Shown: piece by piece, positions 35,213 through 43,660 of the stretch
Numbering within the stretch: the stretch's first letter is position 1
Layout: every line of letters begins with the position of its first letter
Origin: Mycobacterium sp. Aquia_213
Lineage (GTDB): Bacteria > Actinomycetota > Actinomycetes > Mycobacteriales > Mycobacteriaceae
Assembly (NCBI RefSeq): GCF_026625985.1
Contig: NZ_CP113116.1
Span: 4,588,001 to 4,652,000 of the forward strand
DNA: 64,000 bases
Reading direction: 5' to 3'
Position numbers and translations under genes: made by a program
The notes under the pieces: model-generated
Seen by the model: the letters and a program-made list of their open reading frames with translations, nothing else
Told to the model about the DNA's origin: nothing
Databases searched by the model: none

Positions 35213-35824
35213 ATGGGCTTGCACAACCACAGACTTGTACTCCTCCGACATGGTGAGACCGAATGGTCCAAATCCGGCCAGCACACCGGCCGCACCGACA
35301 TCGAATTGACCGATACCGGCCGGGTCCAGGCCGAGCTTGCCGGGCGCGTTTTGCGTGAACTTGAACTCGACGACCCGCTGGTGATCAGCAGCCCGCGCAT
35401 ACGTGCCCTGACCACAGCAAAGTTGGCTGGGCTCGCCGTCGACGAGGTGTCTGAGCTGATCGCCGAATGGGATTACGGCGCCTACGAAGGGTTGACCACC
35501 CCGCAGATACGGGAATCGGTGCCCGATTGGCTGGTCTGGACGCACGGATGTCCCGGCGGCGAGAGTGTGGCGCAGGTTAGCGACCGTGCTGATCGGGCCG
35601 TCGCATTTGCGTTAGAGCACATGAGCTCGCGCGACGTGGTGTTCGTGGGCCACAGCCACTTTTCCCGCTCGGTGATCACCCGCTGGGTACAGCTGCCGCT
35701 CGTCGATGGCAGCCGCTTCTGGATGCTCCCCGGCTCGATCGCCGCGTGCGGTTTCGAGCATGGGGTGCGACAGCTCGCTGCGCTCGGATTGACCGGCCAA
35801 CTGCAGGCCATCGCGCCCGGGTGA
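35213..35824 (+). CDS. gpm2: Histidine phosphatase-family acid phosphatase (Gpm2/Rv3214-like)
   Basis: A 203-aa phosphoglycerate-mutase-superfamily protein: phosphohistidine motif L-L-R-H-G-E-T-E near residue 12 and second His in FVGHSHFSR. Despite the gpm2 name, the M. tuberculosis orthologue behaves as a broad acid phosphatase rather than a mutase. The stop overlaps the GTG of entC by 3 bases (GTGA), so coupling is likely. Confidence 0.9.
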   Translation: MGLHNHRLVLLRHGETEWSKSGQHTGRTDIELTDTGRVQAELAGRVLRELELDDPLVISSPRIRALTTAKLAGLAVDEVSELIAEWDYGAYEGLTTPQIRESVPDWLVWTHGCPGGESVAQVSDRADRAVAFALEHMSSRDVVFVGHSHFSRSVITRWVQLPLVDGSRFWMLPGSIAACGFEHGVRQLAALGLTGQLQAIAPG

Positions 35825-36921
35825 GCTCGGTCGAACCGCCGTTCGCGCTGTGCGGACCGCGAGGCACTCTGATCGGCGAGGGGGTGCGGACGCGCTACCG
35901 CGACGTGCGCGCCGCACAGGCCGCGCTGATGTCGGGATCATCTCCAATAGTGTTGGGCGCGTTGCCTTTTGACGTGGAAAGACCAGCCGCATTGCTGGTG
36001 CCGGACACCGTGCTGCGCAGCGACGGGCCACCCGACTGGCCAACGGACCCGCTGCCCAACGTGCGCATCACCGCGGCCATTCCGCCGCCGGCCGACTACC
36101 GCGCCCGGATCAGCCGTGCCCGCGATGAGCTGACGGCGCCGGGCACCGCACTGAGCAAGGTGGTGCTGGCCCGGGCGCTGCGGCTGGCCGCCAACGAGGC
36201 GCTGGACGCCCGCGTCGTCCTGCGCCGGCTGGCCGCGAACGATCCGGCGGCCTATTGCTATCTGGCCGACCTGACCGCCGCCGGCGCGGACTACGCGGGC
36301 GCGGCCCTGGTGGGCGCGAGCCCGGAGCTGCTGGTCGCGCGCTCCGGCGACCGGGTGACCTGCCAGCCGTTCGCCGGTTCGGCCCCACGCGCCGCGGATC
36401 CGGAACTCGATGCCGCCAACGGCGCCGCGCTGGCCGCCTCCGCCAAGGACCGGCACGAGCATCAGCTGGTCATCGACACGATGCGAGCCGCGCTGGAACC
36501 GCTGTGCGACGAGCTGACCATTACGCCCGAGCCGCAGCTGAGCCGCACCGCCGCGGTGTGGCATCTGTGCACACCGATCAGCGGCCGGCTGCGCGATAAG
36601 TCAATCACCGCAATCGATTTGGCGTTGGCGCTGCACCCCACCCCGGCGGTCGGAGGCGTGCCGGCCAAGGCCGCATCCGAGTTGATCGCCGAACTCGAAG
36701 GCGACCGCGGCTTCTACGCCGGCGCGGTGGGCTGGTGCGATGCCAACGGCGACGGCTACTGGGTGGTGTCCATCCGCTGCGCGCAGCTGTCGGCCGATCG
36801 CCGCACCGCCCTGGCTCACGCCGGCGGCGGCATTGTCGCAGAATCGGATCCCGACGCCGAAGTTGAGGAAACCACAACGAAATTCGCCACGATTCTTAAC
36901 GCGCTAGGAGTTGAGCGGTGA
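35821..36921 (+). CDS. entC: EntC/MenF-type isochorismate synthase
   Basis: A 366-aa chorismate-binding enzyme. Conserved blocks include LSKVVLARALRL, the active-site segment ALVGASPELLVAR, PFAGSAPR, HPTPAVGGVPAKAA and YAGAVGWCDANGDG. It converts chorismate to isochorismate for menaquinone or salicylate. GTG 35821 is chosen from overlap with the upstream stop; an in-frame start at 35746 lies inside the phosphatase gene. The gene overlaps the GNAT gene by 4 bp downstream. Confidence 0.92.
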   Translation: MSSVEPPFALCGPRGTLIGEGVRTRYRDVRAAQAALMSGSSPIVLGALPFDVERPAALLVPDTVLRSDGPPDWPTDPLPNVRITAAIPPPADYRARISRARDELTAPGTALSKVVLARALRLAANEALDARVVLRRLAANDPAAYCYLADLTAAGADYAGAALVGASPELLVARSGDRVTCQPFAGSAPRAADPELDAANGAALAASAKDRHEHQLVIDTMRAALEPLCDELTITPEPQLSRTAAVWHLCTPISGRLRDKSITAIDLALALHPTPAVGGVPAKAASELIAELEGDRGFYAGAVGWCDANGDGYWVVSIRCAQLSADRRTALAHAGGGIVAESDPDAEVEETTTKFATILNALGVER

Positions 36922-37400
36922 GCGAAAACATCCGTCGCGCCACACCCGACGACGCCGACGCCATTACCGACATGATCCACGCGCTGGCCGAATTCGAACA
37001 CGCCGCCGATCAATGCACCGTCACCGAAAAGCAGATTTCCACAGCGCTTTTCGGCGATTCGCCGATCGCATACGGCCACGTTGCCGAAGTCGACGGCGAG
37101 ATCGCCGCGATGGCGCTCTGGTTCGTAAACTTCTCGACGTGGGATGGTGTCGGAGGTATCTACCTCGAAGACCTGTTCGTACGGCCCGACTTTCGCCGCC
37201 GCGGCCTGGCCCGCGGACTGCTGGCGGCCCTGGCGGCCGAATGCGTCGACAACGGCTACACGCGGTTGTCGTGGGCGGTGCTGAACTGGAACGCCGACGC
37301 GATCGCGCTGTACGACGAGCTCGGCGGGCAGCCGCAACGAGAGTGGACCACCTACCGGCTGTCCGGGCCGCCGCTGTCCGAGCTGGCCGGCCCGCGCTGA
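36918..37400 (+). CDS. GNAT-family N-acetyltransferase (Rv3216-like)
   Basis: A 160-aa acetyltransferase. The acetyl-CoA loop is R-R-R-G-L-A-R-G-L (about 94-102), with YLEDLFVRPDF before it and the usual ALYDELGG near the end. The sequence resembles diamine/spermidine acetyltransferases, but the substrate is not assigned. ATG overlaps the entC stop (GTGA/ATGA style, 4 bp). The 3' end overlaps the convergent membrane protein gene by 49 bp. Confidence 0.88.
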   Translation: MSENIRRATPDDADAITDMIHALAEFEHAADQCTVTEKQISTALFGDSPIAYGHVAEVDGEIAAMALWFVNFSTWDGVGGIYLEDLFVRPDFRRRGLARGLLAALAAECVDNGYTRLSWAVLNWNADAIALYDELGGQPQREWTTYRLSGPPLSELAGPR

Positions 37401-37807
37401 TCGCCACCCGCGACCCAGCGCAGGGCCGAGGGGCTGAAGAGCAGGAGCAACGCCGTCAGCGCGACGACGGCCAGCGGTATGCCGAAGACGGGCCGATGCG
37501 AGCCGACCGCGAGGTACCAGGCCACCGGCAACAGCAGCAGCTGGGTGAACACCGCCAGCCCGCGCCCCCAGCGCCGGCCGACGACCAGTGCGCGTCCGGC
37601 GGCCAGCACCACGGCGCCGATCACCAGAAACCAGAGCGCGGTACCCAAACCGTTGACCACCCGCTGGTCGGCTCCGCCGATCGCCCGCACCACCAGAACC
37701 GCGGCCATCACCAGTGCCGCCAGACCCTGCACCGCGACGATGAATCCCGCGCCACGAACGACGGGCGGGGGCGGCGGTATCTCCTGGTTGCGGGGGTCGC
37801 GGTTCAC
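37352..37807 (-). CDS. Four-TM membrane protein (Rv3217c-like)
   Basis: A 151-aa protein: proline-rich N-terminus (EIPPPPPVV), then four hydrophobic segments at about 20-41, 55-72, 83-99 and 105-123, and a Gly/Ser-rich tail. No motif is recognised. Its position between entC/GNAT and the DAG-kinase gene matches Rv3217c. The tail is encoded antisense to the last 49 bp of the GNAT gene. Confidence 0.82.
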   Translation of the reverse strand: MNRDPRNQEIPPPPPVVRGAGFIVAVQGLAALVMAAVLVVRAIGGADQRVVNGLGTALWFLVIGAVVLAAGRALVVGRRWGRGLAVFTQLLLLPVAWYLAVGSHRPVFGIPLAVVALTALLLLFSPSALRWVAGGDQRGPASSDSGGPDSR

Positions 37808-37899
37808 AGCGTCAGCGTAGCCACGGCCGCACCTCCCCCTTCGCGGCCGGCGGTTCCCCCACAGCGCGGCCTTAACCGCCCCGCATAAGCTCGTGCGTC

Positions 37900-38865
37900 A
37901 TGCGAGCCGTGCTGATCGTGAACCCCGCAGCCACGTCCACCACGCCCGCCGGCCGCGATCTGCTGGCGCATGCGCTGAAGAGCCGTCTTGAGCTCACCGT
38001 CGAGCACACCAACCACCACGGTCACGGGACCGAACTCGGCCACGCGGCCGCCGAGGGTGGGGTGGACCTGGTCGTCGTGCACGGCGGCGATGGCACGGTG
38101 AGCGGGGTCGTCAACGGCATCCTGGGCCGTCCCGGCGCCGCGCGGCCGGAGCACGTCCCCGCGGTCGCGGTGGTACCCGGTGGTTCGGCGAATGTGCTGG
38201 CGAGGTCGCTGGGAGTCTCCCGGGATCCGGTCGCCGCCACCAACCAACTGATCCAGCTGATTGACGACTACCGCCGCCACCAGACCTGGCGGCGCATCAG
38301 CCTGATCGACTGCGGCGAGCAGTGGGCGGTGATCAACGCCGGAATGGGCGTCGATGCCGAGGTGGTCGCGGCGGTGGAGGCCCAACGCAACAAGGGCGTC
38401 AAGGTCACGCCGTTGCGCTATTGGCGGGTGGCGGTACCCGCCACCGTGCGCTACAGCCGCCGCGCGCCGGACATGACGCTGGAGCTACCCGGGCGCGATC
38501 CCGTCTCGGGCGTGCAATTCGCCTGGGTGTCCAACACCAGGCCGTGGACCTACAGCAACAGCCGGCCAATGGTGACGAACCCGGGTTGCAGCTTCGAGTC
38601 GGGCCTCGGCGTGTTCGCGGTCACGAGTATGAAGGTGATTCCCACACTTCGATTACTCCGCCAGATTCTCGCCAAGAACCCGGACCCGGAAGCCAAACAA
38701 CTTGTCCGCGATGACGACACCCCTTGCCTGCGAATCACTTGCAGCGGCGCGCCGGTCGCCAGCCAGTACGACGGCGAGTACCTCGGGCTGCGCGATTCGA
38801 TGACGTTCCGGTCGGTGCGCGACGCTCTTCCGGTGGCGGCGCCGCCGCAAAGCAAACCGTCCTGA
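37900..38865 (+). CDS. Diacylglycerol/sphingosine kinase-like lipid kinase (Rv3218-like)
   Basis: A 321-aa DAGK_cat protein. The nucleotide motif is V-V-H-G-G-D-G-T-V (about 59-67), followed by VAVVPGGSANVLARSLG. The start M-R-A-V-L-I-V-N-P-A-A is typical. It probably phosphorylates a lipid such as diacylglycerol; the substrate is inferred only from family. It ends 283 bp before whiB1. Confidence 0.88.
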   Translation: MRAVLIVNPAATSTTPAGRDLLAHALKSRLELTVEHTNHHGHGTELGHAAAEGGVDLVVVHGGDGTVSGVVNGILGRPGAARPEHVPAVAVVPGGSANVLARSLGVSRDPVAATNQLIQLIDDYRRHQTWRRISLIDCGEQWAVINAGMGVDAEVVAAVEAQRNKGVKVTPLRYWRVAVPATVRYSRRAPDMTLELPGRDPVSGVQFAWVSNTRPWTYSNSRPMVTNPGCSFESGLGVFAVTSMKVIPTLRLLRQILAKNPDPEAKQLVRDDDTPCLRITCSGAPVASQYDGEYLGLRDSMTFRSVRDALPVAAPPQSKPS

Positions 38866-38970
38866 GCTGCGAAAACGCTGCGCCCAACGGTCAGCCGGGC
38901 CGAAAATTCTCGGCAGGGTAATCGGCGAGTGTAGTACAACGGAGTGAGGGCTTGACTAAGCCTTAATCAA

Positions 38971-38986
38971 AGTGAGATAGCCCACG
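38971..38986 (+). promoter_or_regulatory. CRP-like binding site upstream of whiB1
   Basis: AGTGAGATAGCCCACG fits the CRP pattern TGTGA-N6-TCACA at most specific positions. CRP (Rv3676) control of whiB1 is established in M. tuberculosis. A TTGACA (39002-39007) with an AACGAT (39024-39029) downstream would put transcription start near 39036, placing the site about 58 bp upstream. Confidence 0.6.
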
Positions 38987-39148
38987 CACTAACTAACGCT
39001 ATTGACATCTGTTGTGCCTGTGAAACGATCGAAAGGTTGCATGCAGCGATTGTGGGGGTACCGAACGGACCCTTACTCATGCAAGCGTTAAGAGCCGAAG
39101 AATAACGCCCGTGCGCGATGCTGCGCACATAGTGAGGAGTAACTACTT

Positions 39149-39403
39149 ATGGATTGGCGCCACAAGGCGGTGTGTCGCGACGAGGACCCCGAGCTGTTCT
39201 TCCCGGTAGGGAACAGCGGCCCGGCGCTCGCGCAGATCGCTGACGCGAAACTGGTCTGCAATCGGTGTGCGGTGACCACAGAGTGCCTCGGATGGGCCCT
39301 GAACACCGGTCAGGACTCCGGCGTGTGGGGCGGTATGAGCGAAGACGAGCGGCGCGCGCTGAAGCGCCGCAACGCCCGGACGAAGGCCCGCAGCGGAGTC
39401 TGA
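39149..39403 (+). CDS. whiB1: WhiB1, NO-responsive Fe-S transcription factor
   Basis: An 84-aa Wbl protein with ligands C9, C37, C40 and C46, the G-V-W-G-G turn, and a basic C-terminus (RRALKRRNARTKARSG). WhiB1 binds SigA region 4, is essential in M. tuberculosis, and its cluster reacts with nitric oxide. The ATG follows TGAGGAG (39132-39138). The leader after the proposed promoter is about 110 nt. Confidence 0.97.
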   Translation: MDWRHKAVCRDEDPELFFPVGNSGPALAQIADAKLVCNRCAVTTECLGWALNTGQDSGVWGGMSEDERRALKRRNARTKARSGV

Positions 39404-39416
39404 TCCCAGTCTCTGA

Positions 39417-39453
39417 ACAGCGCGGCCCCGACAATGTGTCGGGGCCGCGCTGT
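39417..39453. terminator. Hairpin terminator between convergent whiB1 and pdtaS
   Basis: A perfect 16-bp stem (ACAGCGCGGCCCCGAC) with a 5-nt loop (AATGT), 13 bp after the whiB1 stop and 11 bp before the pdtaS end. It has no U-run, as common in mycobacteria, and could serve both strands. Confidence 0.8.
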
Positions 39454-39464
39454 TGCGTGGGCAA

Positions 39465-40967
39465 CTACAGCAGCAACCTGGACCGACGGCCGATCGGCAC
39501 CCGCAGCACCACGTCGGTGCCGCCGCGGGGCGCTTCACGCATCCCCAGCGTGCCGTCCAGCTCGGCCGCCACCAGGGTGCGCACGATCTGTAGGCCCAGG
39601 CTGTCGGACTTCTCCAGGCTGAAGCCGTCGGGCAGTCCCCGCCCGTCGTCGTGCACCACCACATCGAGCCAGCGCGCCGAGCGCTCGGCGCGAATCGTCA
39701 CCGACCCTTCCTGGGCAGCCGGGTCAAACGCGTGCTCGATCGCGTTCTGGACCAGCTCCGTGATCACCATGATCAGCGCCGTGGCGCGGTCGGAGTCGAG
39801 CACGCCCAGATCGCCGACCCGGTTGATCCGGATCGGCCGATCCACCGACGCCACGTCGTTCATGATCGGCAGGATCCGGTCGATGACCTCGTCGAGATTC
39901 ACCTGCTCGTCGACCGACATCGACAACGCGTCGTGGACCAGGGCGATCGACGACACCCGGCGCACCGATTCGATCAGTGCCTCACGGCCTTCGGCGTTGA
40001 CGGTCCGGCGGGCCTGCAGGCGCAGCAGCGCCGCGACCGTTTGCAGGTTGTTCTTCACCCGGTGGTGGATCTCGCGGATCGTGGCGTCCTTGGATATCAG
40101 GGCCCGGTCGCGGCGTTTGACCTCCGTCACATCGCGAATCAGCACCGCGGCACCCACGCCGGCGCCGTGCACCACCAGCGGCAACGTCCGCAGCAGCACC
40201 GTGGCACCGCCGGCGTCGACCTCCATGCGCATGCTCTTGCCGCCGGCCAACAAGTCCTGCACGTGCTCGGCCATCTCTTGGGCTTCAAACGAATCCGAGA
40301 TCAGCGGTCGCGTGATGCGGATGAGGTTGTGGCCCTCCAACTCGCTCGTCAGTCCCATGCGGTGATACGCCGACAGGGCGTTGGGGCTGGCGTAGGCGAC
40401 CACGCCGTCGACGTCGATGCGGATGAATCCGTCGCCCACGCGTGGCGTGGAGCGCGACATGGCGACGTCACGCACGTCGGGAAAGGTGCCGTCGGCCAGC
40501 ATGTGGACCAGATCGGAAGCGCAGTCGCGGTAGGCGGTTTCCAGATGCCCGGAGTTCTGATTGGCCGTCAGCGCGGTTTGGTGCTGGGTGAGCACCGCAA
40601 CCACCTGGTCGGCGTAGCGCACCGGGGACGCCGCGACGTGCGGCCCGGGAAGTTGCCACGAATCTTGTTGGCGTGCATCGGTTTCCCGCTGCGGGGTGCC
40701 CGACGCGAAGGTCTCGGCAACCAGCGGTAGCCGTTCGGCGGTCACCACGCTGCCCACCGAATCGGACTGCAGAACCGTGGGCGCGGTGTTCGGCCGGCAT
40801 TGCGCCACACACACCAGCACGCCGTCGTCGCGGCGAACCCACATCAGGTAGTCGGCGAACGACAGGTCGGCCAGCAGCTGCCACTCCCCGACCACCGCGT
40901 GCAGGTGGTCCACGGCGTTGCCGGGCAACATCGTGTGTTCGGCCAGAAGATCACCGAGCGTGGACAT
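39465..40967 (-). CDS. pdtaS: PdtaS, soluble sensor histidine kinase
   Basis: A 500-aa cytosolic kinase: GAF domain (about 1-150), PAS domain (about 180-285), HisKA_2 phospho-acceptor H-H-R-V-K-N-N-L at 301-308, and a HATPase domain with NAIEHAF and DDGRGLPDGF. The two cysteines of the GAF motif C53-V-A-Q-C57 implicated in copper and NO sensing are conserved. It works with the RNA-binding response regulator PdtaR, encoded elsewhere. The ATG at 40967 is preferred over a TTG one codon upstream. It lies 49 bp downstream of the biotinyl protein gene. Confidence 0.94.
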   Translation of the reverse strand: MSTLGDLLAEHTMLPGNAVDHLHAVVGEWQLLADLSFADYLMWVRRDDGVLVCVAQCRPNTAPTVLQSDSVGSVVTAERLPLVAETFASGTPQRETDARQQDSWQLPGPHVAASPVRYADQVVAVLTQHQTALTANQNSGHLETAYRDCASDLVHMLADGTFPDVRDVAMSRSTPRVGDGFIRIDVDGVVAYASPNALSAYHRMGLTSELEGHNLIRITRPLISDSFEAQEMAEHVQDLLAGGKSMRMEVDAGGATVLLRTLPLVVHGAGVGAAVLIRDVTEVKRRDRALISKDATIREIHHRVKNNLQTVAALLRLQARRTVNAEGREALIESVRRVSSIALVHDALSMSVDEQVNLDEVIDRILPIMNDVASVDRPIRINRVGDLGVLDSDRATALIMVITELVQNAIEHAFDPAAQEGSVTIRAERSARWLDVVVHDDGRGLPDGFSLEKSDSLGLQIVRTLVAAELDGTLGMREAPRGGTDVVLRVPIGRRSRLLL

Positions 40968-41016
40968 CAAGTACTCCCGTGTCGTCCCACGGCGGTATGC
41001 GCGAAGCGCCGAACGG

Positions 41017-41232
41017 CTAGCTGATCACGGCGATGAGGTCGCCGGCCTGGATGACATCGCCGACGGCCACGCTCACCTTGCTGATCGTGCCGTCGATCTC
41101 GGCCAGGACCGGAATCTCCATCTTCATCGACTCCAGCAGCACCACGATGTCGCCCTTGCCGATTTGGTCGCCCTCGTTGACAACGACTTCGAGCACGCTG
41201 GCCACGATCTCGGCACGAACATCCTCGGCCAT
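41017..41232 (-). CDS. Biotinylated/lipoyl-like carrier protein (Rv3221c/TB7.3-like)
   Basis: A 71-aa single biotinyl domain. The attachment motif is E-S-M-K-M, with Lys the expected biotin site, flanked by VVVNEGDQIGKGDIVVLL and VGDVIQAGDLIAVI. It is a free-standing carrier for an acyl-CoA carboxylase or unknown partner. ATG 41232 (M-A-E-D-V-R-A-E-I) gives the usual size; the frame is open upstream without a good start. Confidence 0.9.
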   Translation of the reverse strand: MAEDVRAEIVASVLEVVVNEGDQIGKGDIVVLLESMKMEIPVLAEIDGTISKVSVAVGDVIQAGDLIAVIS

Positions 41233-41445
41233 CTTCACCCCACTCGTTTCGGCCATTGCGCATGCTGGCTGGTCCGGGCTTCCGTCAAGCTCATGTATAT
41301 CGAACCACAACATCATCGGGCACACCGGCGCGCGGGCTCGCGCCCGGTGGGGTGGAAAAAGCATGGGCGCCGCCGTGAGAGAATTGTCGGCAACCTGACG
41401 GGTGCCCGGCGCCCCGGATCATGAACGAACGACGGAGGTTCTCCC

Positions 41446-41520
41446 ATGGCCAAGCGTGGCCGCAAGAAGCGTGACCGCAAGTACAACAAGGCCAACCACG
41501 GCAAGCGTCCCAACGCCTAG
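41446..41520 (+). CDS. Ribosomal protein bL37 (24 aa, AURKAIP1/COX24-like)
   Basis: A 24-residue, very basic peptide, M-A-K-R-G-R-K-K-R-D-R-K-Y then NKANHGKRPNA, matching the mycobacterial 50S protein bL37. GGAGG (41434-41438) lies 7 nt before the ATG, and the codon use is that of a highly expressed gene (CGT, AAG, AAC). It lies between the biotinyl protein gene (divergent) and rshA (convergent). The gene is easily missed because of its length. Confidence 0.9.
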   Translation: MAKRGRKKRDRKYNKANHGKRPNA

Positions 41521-41550
41521 TCCCAGGTAGTCGCGCTGGAGCCGCCGTTA

Positions 41551-41847
41551 CTACACGTCCCGGATGATCGTGGTGCGGCGGATCTCGAGCCGCAGGCGCT
41601 CGCGCAGGCCCTCGGGGGCCCTGTCACCACTGCATTTGGTTGCGATCAGCGCCTTGAACTGCTCTTCAATCCCGAACAGCCGCAGACATGGCGGGCACTC
41701 GTCGAGGTGTTGCTTGAGCTTTTGTCGCGTCTCGGCGGTGCACTCACCGTCGAGCAGCGTCCATACCTCGGCGATCAATTCGGCGCACTCGGCCTTGGTG
41801 CGCGGATCCTTACCCGCTGAGGCGCCATCGGGCGAAATCTCACTCAT
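41551..41847 (-). CDS. rshA: RshA, zinc-binding anti-sigma factor of SigH
   Basis: A 98-aa ZAS-family anti-sigma factor: H47-x3-C51-x2-C54 (HLDECPPC) holds the redox-active zinc; C21, C36 and C72 are extra cysteines. Oxidation of the CxxC releases SigH. The ATG at 41847 overlaps the sigH stop (ATGA), so sigma and anti-sigma are translationally coupled. Confidence 0.95.
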   Translation of the reverse strand: MSEISPDGASAGKDPRTKAECAELIAEVWTLLDGECTAETRQKLKQHLDECPPCLRLFGIEEQFKALIATKCSGDRAPEGLRERLRLEIRRTTIIRDV

Positions 41848-42635
41848 GACGACACCTCCTCGTGCGCCTGCGGACCCCGGATGAAGCCGCGCTCCTTGGC
41901 CACGTCTTCCAGCAACGAGCGCAGCTGACGTCTGCCCCGATGCAGCCGAGACATTACCGTCCCGATCGGCGTGTCCATGATTTCGGCGATCTCCTTGTAC
42001 GGGAAGCCCTCGACGTCGGCGTAGTAGACCGCCATCCGGAACTCTTCCGGCAGCGCCTGCAGGGCCGCCTTGATCTCGGTGTCCGGCAGCGCCTCCAGGG
42101 CCTCGACCTCTGCCGAACGCAAGCCGGTTGAGGAATGCTCCGCGTTGGACGCCAGCTGCCAGTCGGTGATCTCCTCGGTCGGATACTCCGCGGGCTGGCG
42201 CTGTTTCTTGCGATAGCTATTGATGTAGGTGTTGGTCAGAATCCGGTAGAGCCACGCCTTGAGGTTGGTGCCGGCCCGGAACGACCGGAATCCGGCGTAG
42301 GCCTTGACCATCGTTTCCTGAAGCAGGTCCTCGGCGTCCGCGGGATTGCGCGTCATGCGCAGCGCGCCGCCGTACAGCTGATCCAACAGGGGAATCGCGT
42401 CTCGTTCGAAGCGCGCGGTCAGCTCCGCATCGGTTTCTTCAGCCGGCGTGGGCTCGACATCGTCGGAACCGGTCACGGTATCTGGGCCATCGTCTAAGTC
42501 GGCCATCTCGATTAACACGGTCCCTTCTTTTGCGGCGTCGCCGCGCAGCACCCCCAGCGACACCGGACTCGCAAATAGGCGAGCCAACTGCTCCTCGCCT
42601 ATTGAACTGCCTAGCAGGCTCGTCGCCGTTGACAC
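41844..42635 (-). CDS. sigH: SigH, oxidative/heat-stress ECF sigma factor (extended start)
   Basis: Core SigH runs from M-A-D-L-D-D-G-P (ATG 42506, 220 aa): region 2 contains LYGGALRMTRNPADAEDLLQ and LKAWLYRILTNTYINSYRK, region 4 contains LPEEFRMAVYYADVEGFPYK and GTVMSRLHRGRRQL. The in-frame GTG at 42635 adds 43 residues (V-S-T-A-T-S-L-L-G-S-S...) and has a far better ribosome site (GGGAGGAGG, 5-nt spacing), whereas nothing convincing precedes ATG 42506. Both starts lie downstream of the promoter candidate. The extension uses rare codons (TTA, CTA, ATA). Two isoforms are possible. I give the longer frame; the shorter is the conserved annotation. Confidence 0.88.
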   Translation of the reverse strand: MSTATSLLGSSIGEEQLARLFASPVSLGVLRGDAAKEGTVLIEMADLDDGPDTVTGSDDVEPTPAEETDAELTARFERDAIPLLDQLYGGALRMTRNPADAEDLLQETMVKAYAGFRSFRAGTNLKAWLYRILTNTYINSYRKKQRQPAEYPTEEITDWQLASNAEHSSTGLRSAEVEALEALPDTEIKAALQALPEEFRMAVYYADVEGFPYKEIAEIMDTPIGTVMSRLHRGRRQLRSLLEDVAKERGFIRGPQAHEEVSS

Positions 42636-42715
42636 CAGATCCTCCTCCCAATCTAAAGGCTGCGACCGACAATGTTTGCCCGGGGCGCTCACATGCGTTT
42701 CAGAGACCGAAATAA

Positions 42716-42744
42716 GCAACAGCGCCAGCCGACGTGCTATTTCC
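42716..42744 (-). promoter_or_regulatory. SigH-type autoregulatory promoter candidate for sigH
   Basis: On the minus strand GGAAAT (42744-42739), a 17-bp spacer, then TGTTGC (42721-42716). Autoregulation of sigH is established in mycobacteria. The predicted start near 42708 leaves about 70 nt before GTG 42635. Confidence 0.5.
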
Positions 42745-42809
42745 GATCTCGGCGCAACCGGCGCGGTCCCGCAATCCGGCCGGCCGAGGCCGAGCGTTAA
42801 TGTGACGCC

Positions 42810-43658
42810 ATGTCTCTCAACGGCAAAACCATGTTCATCTCCGGCGCCAGCCGCGGTATCGGCCTGGCAATCGCCAAACGCGCGGCGCAGGACGGCGCCA
42901 ACATCGCGCTGATCGCCAAGACCGCCGAGCCGCACCCGAAACTGCCTGGAACGGTGTACACCGCCGCCAAAGAGCTCGAGGAGGCCGGTGGCCAGGCGCT
43001 GCCGATCGTTGGGGACGTCCGTGACCCGGATTCCGTCGAATCCGCGGTGGCCAAGACCGTCGAGCAGTTCGGCGGCATCGACATCTGCGTGAACAACGCA
43101 TCGGCGATCAACCTGGGGTCCATCGCCGAGGTCCCGATGAAGCGGTTCGACCTGATGAACGGCATCCAGGTGCGCGGCACGTACGCCGTCTCGCAGGCAT
43201 GTCTGCCGCACATGAAGGGCCGGGAGAACCCGCACGTCCTGACGCTGTCCCCGCCGGTGCTGCTCGGTCAGGAGTGGCTGAAGCCGACGGCGTACATGAT
43301 GGCCAAGTTCGGGATGACGCTGTGCGCGCTGGGAATCGCCCAGGAGATGCGCGAGGAGGGCATCGCGTCGAACACCTTGTGGCCGCGCACCCTGGTTGCG
43401 ACCGCGGCGGTGCAGAACCTGCTCGGCGGCGACGAGGCGATGGGGCGGGCCCGCAAGCCCGAGATCTACTCCGACGCGGCCTACGTCATCCTCAACAAGC
43501 CGTCCAAGGAGTACACCGGCAACATGCTGCTGTGCGAGGACGTGCTGCTGGAAAACGGCGTCAGCGATCTGTCGGTCTACAACTGCGTGCCGGGCGGCGC
43601 ACTCGGCGTCGACTTCTGGGTGGACGGCGTCAACCCGCCGGGGTACACCGGGCCGTAG
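42810..43658 (+). CDS. Short-chain dehydrogenase (Rv3224-like)
   Basis: A 282-aa SDR of the HSDL2-like group. The cofactor loop is S-G-A-S-R-G-I-G (about 11-18), the structural motif is N-N-A-S-A, and the catalytic Tyr-Lys pair is in AYMMAKFGM. The usual Ser region reads LTLSPPVLL. NADP(H) preference is suggested by the basic loop. The substrate is unknown. It is divergent from sigH, which may matter for regulation. The YbaK-like gene follows after 2 bp. Confidence 0.9.
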   Translation: MSLNGKTMFISGASRGIGLAIAKRAAQDGANIALIAKTAEPHPKLPGTVYTAAKELEEAGGQALPIVGDVRDPDSVESAVAKTVEQFGGIDICVNNASAINLGSIAEVPMKRFDLMNGIQVRGTYAVSQACLPHMKGRENPHVLTLSPPVLLGQEWLKPTAYMMAKFGMTLCALGIAQEMREEGIASNTLWPRTLVATAAVQNLLGGDEAMGRARKPEIYSDAAYVILNKPSKEYTGNMLLCEDVLLENGVSDLSVYNCVPGGALGVDFWVDGVNPPGYTGP

Positions 43659-43660
43659 CC

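Noticed and set aside
35831..35846. TCGAAC-N4-GTTCGC resembling a mycobacterial SOS box
   Set aside because: Lies inside the entC coding start, has one mismatch, and neither gene is a DNA-damage gene; coincidence is likely.
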